From positions 51,756,012 through 51,820,011 of the forward strand of contig CM059971.1 in the NCBI GenBank assembly GCA_030490835.1: a stretch of 64,000 nt of DNA, in the 5' to 3' direction. Under the pieces are notes generated by a model. That model was given only the letters and a program-made list of their open reading frames with translations. It did not search any database and was not told where the DNA came from. Shown one piece after another: positions 59,176-64,000 of this stretch. The translations under genes and the position numbers were made by a program. The stretch is from Annona cherimola (Eukaryota; Streptophyta; Magnoliopsida; Magnoliales; Annonaceae). Within the stretch, counting starts at the first letter, position 1; every line of letters begins with the position of its first letter.

Positions 59176-60956
59176 TGATAACTCTATAAAAATAAAGTTA
59201 TTAAGACTTATTTTGTGTTCATTTTGGATACTAATTTGAGAAAAACATATAAATTTGCATAGGTTTTGTATTAGTTTTTATTATTTGTGTAATTCTTGCG
59301 TCTTGTGTGGTTTTCATGCATTTTAGGTTGCATATAGTTAAAATTAACCTCATTTTGGTTGTTTTAATTTCATTTGATCATTTGGGAATGCATTTACTCC
59401 TTTTTACTTTTTATTGTAGGACAAGGAAGACAATTCTATTGCAAATTTAAGGAAAAAAGAGGATGGAATGAAAAGAAATCACTTAATGTTGTCTTATGCC
59501 AATAAAAATAAAGTTATTAAGACTTATTTTGTGTTCATTTTGGATGCTAATTTGAGAAAAACATGTAAATTTGCATAGGTTTTGCATTAGTTTTCATTAT
59601 TTGTGTAATTCTTGCGTCTTGTGTGGTTTTCATGCATTTTAGGTTGCATATAGTTAAAATTAACCTCATTTTGGTTGTTTTAATTTCATTTGATCATTTA
59701 GAAATGCATTTACTCATTTTTACTTTTTATTGTAGGAAAAGGAAGACAATTCTATTGCAAATTTAAGGAAAAAAGAGGATGGAATAAAAAGAAATCATTT
59801 CATGTTGTCTTCAGCATGCCCGTGGCCGTGGCCACTATGTGATCGCCTCTACAGAAATCTCCAAAAATCAATTGGAAACGATTCTAGAGAATTGGCACTC
59901 CAGTGCCACCCCACATGTGCAATTTTTGCACACGTTTCATGCTAACTACGTGGAGGTATAAATATTCTTTTCGAGTTTGAGATAACCAAATATCCAGAGG
60001 TCATGAGAAAGAACACAAGGGGAGAAAAGAAGATGAATTTCAAGCCAAGGAGTTCGAGTGAAAATTGGATTTTGTTTAGTGAAAACTAGAAAGTTTCATC
60101 TTCTCTTTCTATTCTTCTGCATATTCTTCTTATTCTCCATTATCAAGATGTATTTAAACTTGACTTTGCTGGGATTTATTATTACGTTTTTAGGCTAAAC
60201 TTCTTATGATGGGAGATTCAGATGATTTGAACTCTAAACTATGTTTGGTTTGGTTTTCTTATGTTGAATTTAATGTTTAGCTTTACAGAAATGTGTGTTA
60301 TTTGGGATTACCTTTTAAACATCATGTTTAATGCTTTTACATGCTTGATCATTTTGTAAATTAATCTAATATCTAGATTTGTGTTTGAAATAGCAAGGTT
60401 TAAATAAGATCCATATGTAAATCACAGGTTTTTAATTTTTGTAGGGTTGAATGTTAATACGGATAGAAATATACTTATCAACCCTGTGTAATCTTGAGTA
60501 GATTATGTACTAATCAATCTTGTTTCACTTATTTGCATGAGACCATAGCAATACATTGAAGTAGGTATAAGTTTATATGATTTGGAAGATGTATATAAAT
60601 ATATATAAACCTAGGTTAGTAATTCCCTATGCAACCAATTAGAATGGAACCAAACTAATATAGTTTAGGATCAATGATTCCCAATTTTCCATCCATCTTG
60701 ATTAAATTGAAGAATCCTAACTTGTTGCTGCTCAACCACTAACCATTTAATCATTAAAGTTTCTTGTTTGATTTTTAATCCTTTTAATCCCAATTTCATT
60801 TAATTTCCCGACACATAAGACAAACCGGAAATTAAAGACCGTTACGCTTAAACACAATTCCCGTGGAAATGATACTCTATTCATCATATATTACTTAAAT
60901 AACACGTATATTTGCGTTAAATAAGCATTTTAATTTGATATATACGCAGCTCGTCA
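59176..60956 (+). mobile_element. Solo LTR, divergent Athila-type
   Basis: Starts TGATAACTCTATAAAAATA and ends ACGCAGCTCGTCA, like the 3' LTR at 6827-8310 but well diverged. Flanks are TCTCT (59171-59175) and TCGCT (60957-60961), a 5-bp duplication with one change. It contains a 316-bp-period duplication. Confidence 0.82.
59189..59811 (+). repeat. Tandem duplication, period 316 bp
   Basis: 59189-59495 is repeated at 59505-59811 with few changes, starting at AATAAAGTTATTAAGACTTA and ending at ATGTTGTCTT. The high similarity indicates a recent event compared with the age of the LTR. Confidence 0.92.
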
Positions 60957-61022
60957 TCGCTTCTGCCAATAAATTTTTTTTACACAAATCCTGAAGTTTT
61001 ATCATTCCAAAACACACTCTTA

Positions 61023-61906
61023 TTATGCAAGTTTACTTGTTGTATAGTTTTTTGTATTTTATTGCTTAAATTATCTTTTGTATAATAAGATTATTTGGGT
61101 TCTATGTAAAATAATTTATTTGATAATTAATTAAGATTTTTATTTTCCTGGAATTCTCTTCTATATTTCTTGCAAATTCTCTTATCTATAATTTTTCTAA
61201 TTCATTAATTCTCTTTTCTTTCATTTTCATCCCCTTGAGGATTATGCCTTTTTCTTCTATCTTCTTCTCTATTCATGTTACATTACTCAATTTGCTCATC
61301 TTAGATTACTAGCTGACTAATTAATCACCCATCTGCATTAGCTTGCTTCTCCTGAAGTTGGTCTCTCATTATTCAGTCACAAGCTTGTACTGCCTTGTAG
61401 TTTGTATTTTTATGTTTAAGGTGCTTTTAGGAATAACAAAATAAATTTTCTACTGAAAACTTTTTTCCTACCATTTCGCCTTAACTTCTAAACTTCTTTC
61501 TTTTTTTTAAGATACTTCTAAACTTTTTTCATATTTTTAAATATAATTACCTTATTTTCAACTATTTCTTTACATTTTTCATATAACTTTTTTTAATCGA
61601 TTTTATCTTTATTTCTTTTATTCTTTATCTTCTCGTGACCCTATAGAAATAGATTGAGATAGTGCATGCACTATCCTCGTACAACAGTGTGCAGTTCACA
61701 TGCTCCCACACTAGTAGCTAGAGTGTGTTTTGAAGTAGGGAAATAGTAGCAACAGACATGGAATTATACATTATGCTATTTTATTTCTAAAATGTTTTCT
61801 ACCAAAATTTTTCCCTTTACAAATACACATTTTTTAAAAATATATATAGCAATTTTTTTTGCACGCTTTTAAGTTGAATAAGTAGTTCTAAAATAATCAT
61901 GACTGG
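61023..61906. other. AT-rich spacer with MITE debris
   Basis: No gene. Short MITE-like remnants occur: AAGGTGCTTTTAGGAATAAC near 61420, and a roughly 110-bp piece at about 61726-61837 with ends AGTGTGTTTTGAAGTAGGG and CCCTTTACAAATACACATT. Confidence 0.5.
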
Positions 61907-61988
61907 GGGTGTTTTGGAAAATGATAAAACTTTCGATGATAAATTTTTTGTGTAAAAGTTTTTAAAATGAGAAAAAAATGTGTGATAT
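61907..61988. mobile_element. Harbinger-type MITE 4, left part
   Basis: GGGGGTGTTTTGGAAAATG followed by AAAACTTTCGATG matches the ends of MITEs 1-3. It is cut at 61989 by a giant LTR; the other part lies beyond the window. Confidence 0.65.
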
Positions 61989-64000
61989 TGTGGCACCCGA
62001 ACCTGAGGCGCCTAAACCTTACTCCAGGATCGTTTAATTAGTAAACTGTGAGCAGGATTGTAGCCTTGTTCACACGGGTTTTCAATTCAATCTCATTTCA
62101 ATTTACAAGCAATCATTTACTGGTAATTAAAATTACATAATATTTACAAATCATTAAAATTTATTTACACTATCAGTCTTTGAAATTTAGTAATACTGCA
62201 TCCTCACAACATTTCCATTCATCTGACGAGTTGCGTATATGTCTATTAAAATGCTCGTTTTAATGCAAGTATACGTGCCGATCAAGTAATAAAGAGTGAG
62301 TAGAGTATCGTTCCCACGAGGATTGTGTTAAACGGATTAGCACCTTAAATCTCAATTGTCTAGTGAATCGGTAAAAGGAATGAGATTTGGTTTTGAAGAA
62401 TTGAATTAAACTAACTAAGAAAAGCAGTAAATGACCAGAGTGGTGTGAATGTTGCTGAGATTGCCTTGAGATGATTAAGATAGGTGGGAATGTGAATTCA
62501 TTAAATCATAGCTATGTTATTTGGTTCCAATTAAGTTAGTTGTGCAGAGATTACTAATCTAGGTTCATTCATATTTATATATGTCTTCCAACACATACAA
62601 ACCTAACCAAGTTTTAGTTATGTGCTATGTTCCCATGCATATAAGTAAAACAAGGTTGATAACCACATAACCTAATAGAGATTACACAGGGTTAATAGGT
62701 ATATTCCTATCCATATTAACATCCAACACAACAAGCGCTAGAATACCTGTGCCTTATATATGGATCTCATTCAAATCCCACTCTTCCAACCATAAATTTG
62801 AATATTAGATCAATCCACAAGGTTGCAAAGCTTGTAAACGCATTAAGCATGATATATAAGGGTAATCTCAAGCAACATAAGTCACAGCACAACTATATTA
62901 TCAATTCTAGCATAAGAAAATCAAATAGCATAGGCTATGAGTTCAAATCCTACATATCTCCCACCATAGGAAGGTTTAGCCCATAAACATGACTTTAACT
63001 CCCATTAAAATCAAGTTACAACTATCCCAAGCAAAGAGAATAACAAATAGGAAAAGATAGATGAGAAGAAGAGATGAAACTTAATGGATTTGCAATGATA
63101 GCTTCGATCTCCACTTGATCTTCTCTCCCTCCTTGAAGCTTTGGTTTCTCTCCTTCTCTCCACAGCAGCCACGACCCTCTCTACGTCTCTCCTTCCTCTC
63201 GCGTGAACCCCTAAGATCTATTTATAGAATCCAGTTGCGCAGCCTACGCACTGAAATTTGCGCATACGGATGCGTATTGGCGCCAACTCTCTGTGTGCTG
63301 GGCAACTTGGAACTTTTCTGCAAACCCTAAGAATTCATGCCTTGGCGCCTAGGCGCCAACTCACTGGAGTTTCATGACTTGGAGCTTCCCCTGGACACCC
63401 TGAGTGATCATGTCTGGCGCCTGGGCACCCCTAGATGGCGCCTAGGCGCCAACTCCCTGGAAGCAGTGGCTTCAAAAACTTCTGAACTTTGCCTGCATGT
63501 AGATGAAGTGGAGCCTAGGCGCCAACTCACTACCTCGTGACTTGTTTTGATCTGCGTTCCACTCCCCTGCGTGCCTTCATATGTCCCGTCCTTCCTGCAA
63601 AAGATGGAAAAACTAAATAAATGAACTAAAAATGCCTAAAAACTAAATAATGCTCCTAAAATACAAAGCGAATGAAATTAAGCTAAATGAATGCAAACTA
63701 AGCCTAATCTCTCAAACTAACACACAAATCAAGTCTGAAATGGGTCATGATAACTCGTATTTTTACGAGTTATCATCGTCCAAGTATATGAGAACAATAC
63801 AACCTTAAGAGTCTCTAAATTAAAATTAAGATCTTTTTTTTGTTTCCTTGAACTTTCTGTACCGGTCTAAGGTTGGAAAAAACAAAACATGAGTACTAGA
63901 CTCAGTAAGTAAATATTTTCATTTAAGTAAACATTTTCACTTCAAAATTCGACATTTCATAAATAATGCACATACAAATGCACATTTCACATTCATGCCT
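61989..64000 (-). mobile_element. Giant solo LTR, copy 5, partial, with nested LTR
   Basis: Begins TGTGGCACCCGAACC, the reverse complement of the family's 3' end; the candidate duplication is GATAT (61984-61988). LTR sequence continues at 63776-64000 after the nested gypsy LTR: the block with CTGTACCGGTCTAAGG and CAGTAAGTAAATA is the reverse of the TTACTGAGT...GACAGGTACCGG region at 58360-58406. The far end is outside the window, so solo status is assumed. Confidence 0.82.
62224..63775 (-). mobile_element. Solo Athila-type LTR
   Basis: Starts TGACGAGTTGCGTATATG and ends with the intact hairpin (arms TGATAACTCGTA / TACGAGTTATCA). Flanks are TCATC and TCGTC, one change in five. GGCGCC palindrome modules lie at about 63280-63525. 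It is closest by eye to 23951-25515. Confidence 0.87.

Larger units (their letters stand above)
58939..61019. mobile_element. Harbinger-type MITE 3, split by a solo LTR
   Basis: Left end TGGTGTACTTGGCTAC after TTA (58936-58938); right end CATTCCAAAACACACTC before TTA (61020-61022). The LTR at 59176-60956 sits inside. Without it the MITE is about 295 bp. Confidence 0.75.

Overview
The window looks like nuclear DNA of a flowering plant. It holds plant-type LTR retrotransposons, a PIF/Harbinger DNA transposon, Harbinger-like MITEs and spliceosomal-type introns. I found no rRNA, tRNA, CRISPR or convincing host gene. Almost all 64 kb is transposon inserted into transposon, and every transposon coding region is broken by stops or frameshifts. 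This suits gene-poor, repeat-rich (for example pericentromeric) chromatin. I cannot name the species.

Layout. (1) 1-8310: 3' part of a plus-strand Ty3/gypsy element of Athila type (RNase H, integrase, 3' LTR), split at 906-4428 by a solo LTR. (2) 8311-10219: minus-strand relic of an Athila-type gag-protease. (3) 10225-22784: a complete minus-strand Ty1/copia element (copia A, 12.56 kb, two 1703-bp LTRs, TSD GTTGT). It has Sirevirus-like traits and an extra post-pol ORF, which is itself split by a 1.74-kb solo LTR at 13137-14880. (4) 22790-23357 and 39803-51640: an older relic of the same kind of copia element (copia B). It is split by a solo LTR at 23363-39797 and another at 44030-48842, and its own LTR is followed by an inverted LTR piece. 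(5) The solo LTR at 23363-39797 was itself split by a gypsy solo LTR (23951-25515) and by an 11.2-kb PIF/Harbinger transposon (26317-37486). The latter carries transposase, a Myb/SANT-like ORF and a viroplasmin/RNase H1 N-terminal-like module. (6) 52392-64000: Harbinger-like MITEs, several broken by LTR insertions, including a 5.5-kb solo LTR at 53354-58869.

The dominant non-coding family is a set of very long solo LTRs (about 3.5-5.5 kb, ends TGTG...CA, 5-bp TSDs) with no internal region anywhere in the window. They contain variable tandem arrays of short palindromes. The Athila-type LTRs have a perfect terminal hairpin and GGCGCC palindromes, and the copia LTRs have AAGTCGACTT palindromes.

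The most distinctive observations are the post-pol ORF shared by both copia copies, the viroplasmin-like module inside the Harbinger element, the stem-loop arrays in the giant LTRs, and the nesting order that can be read from matching TSDs. All family names come from recognition by eye; no database search was run.
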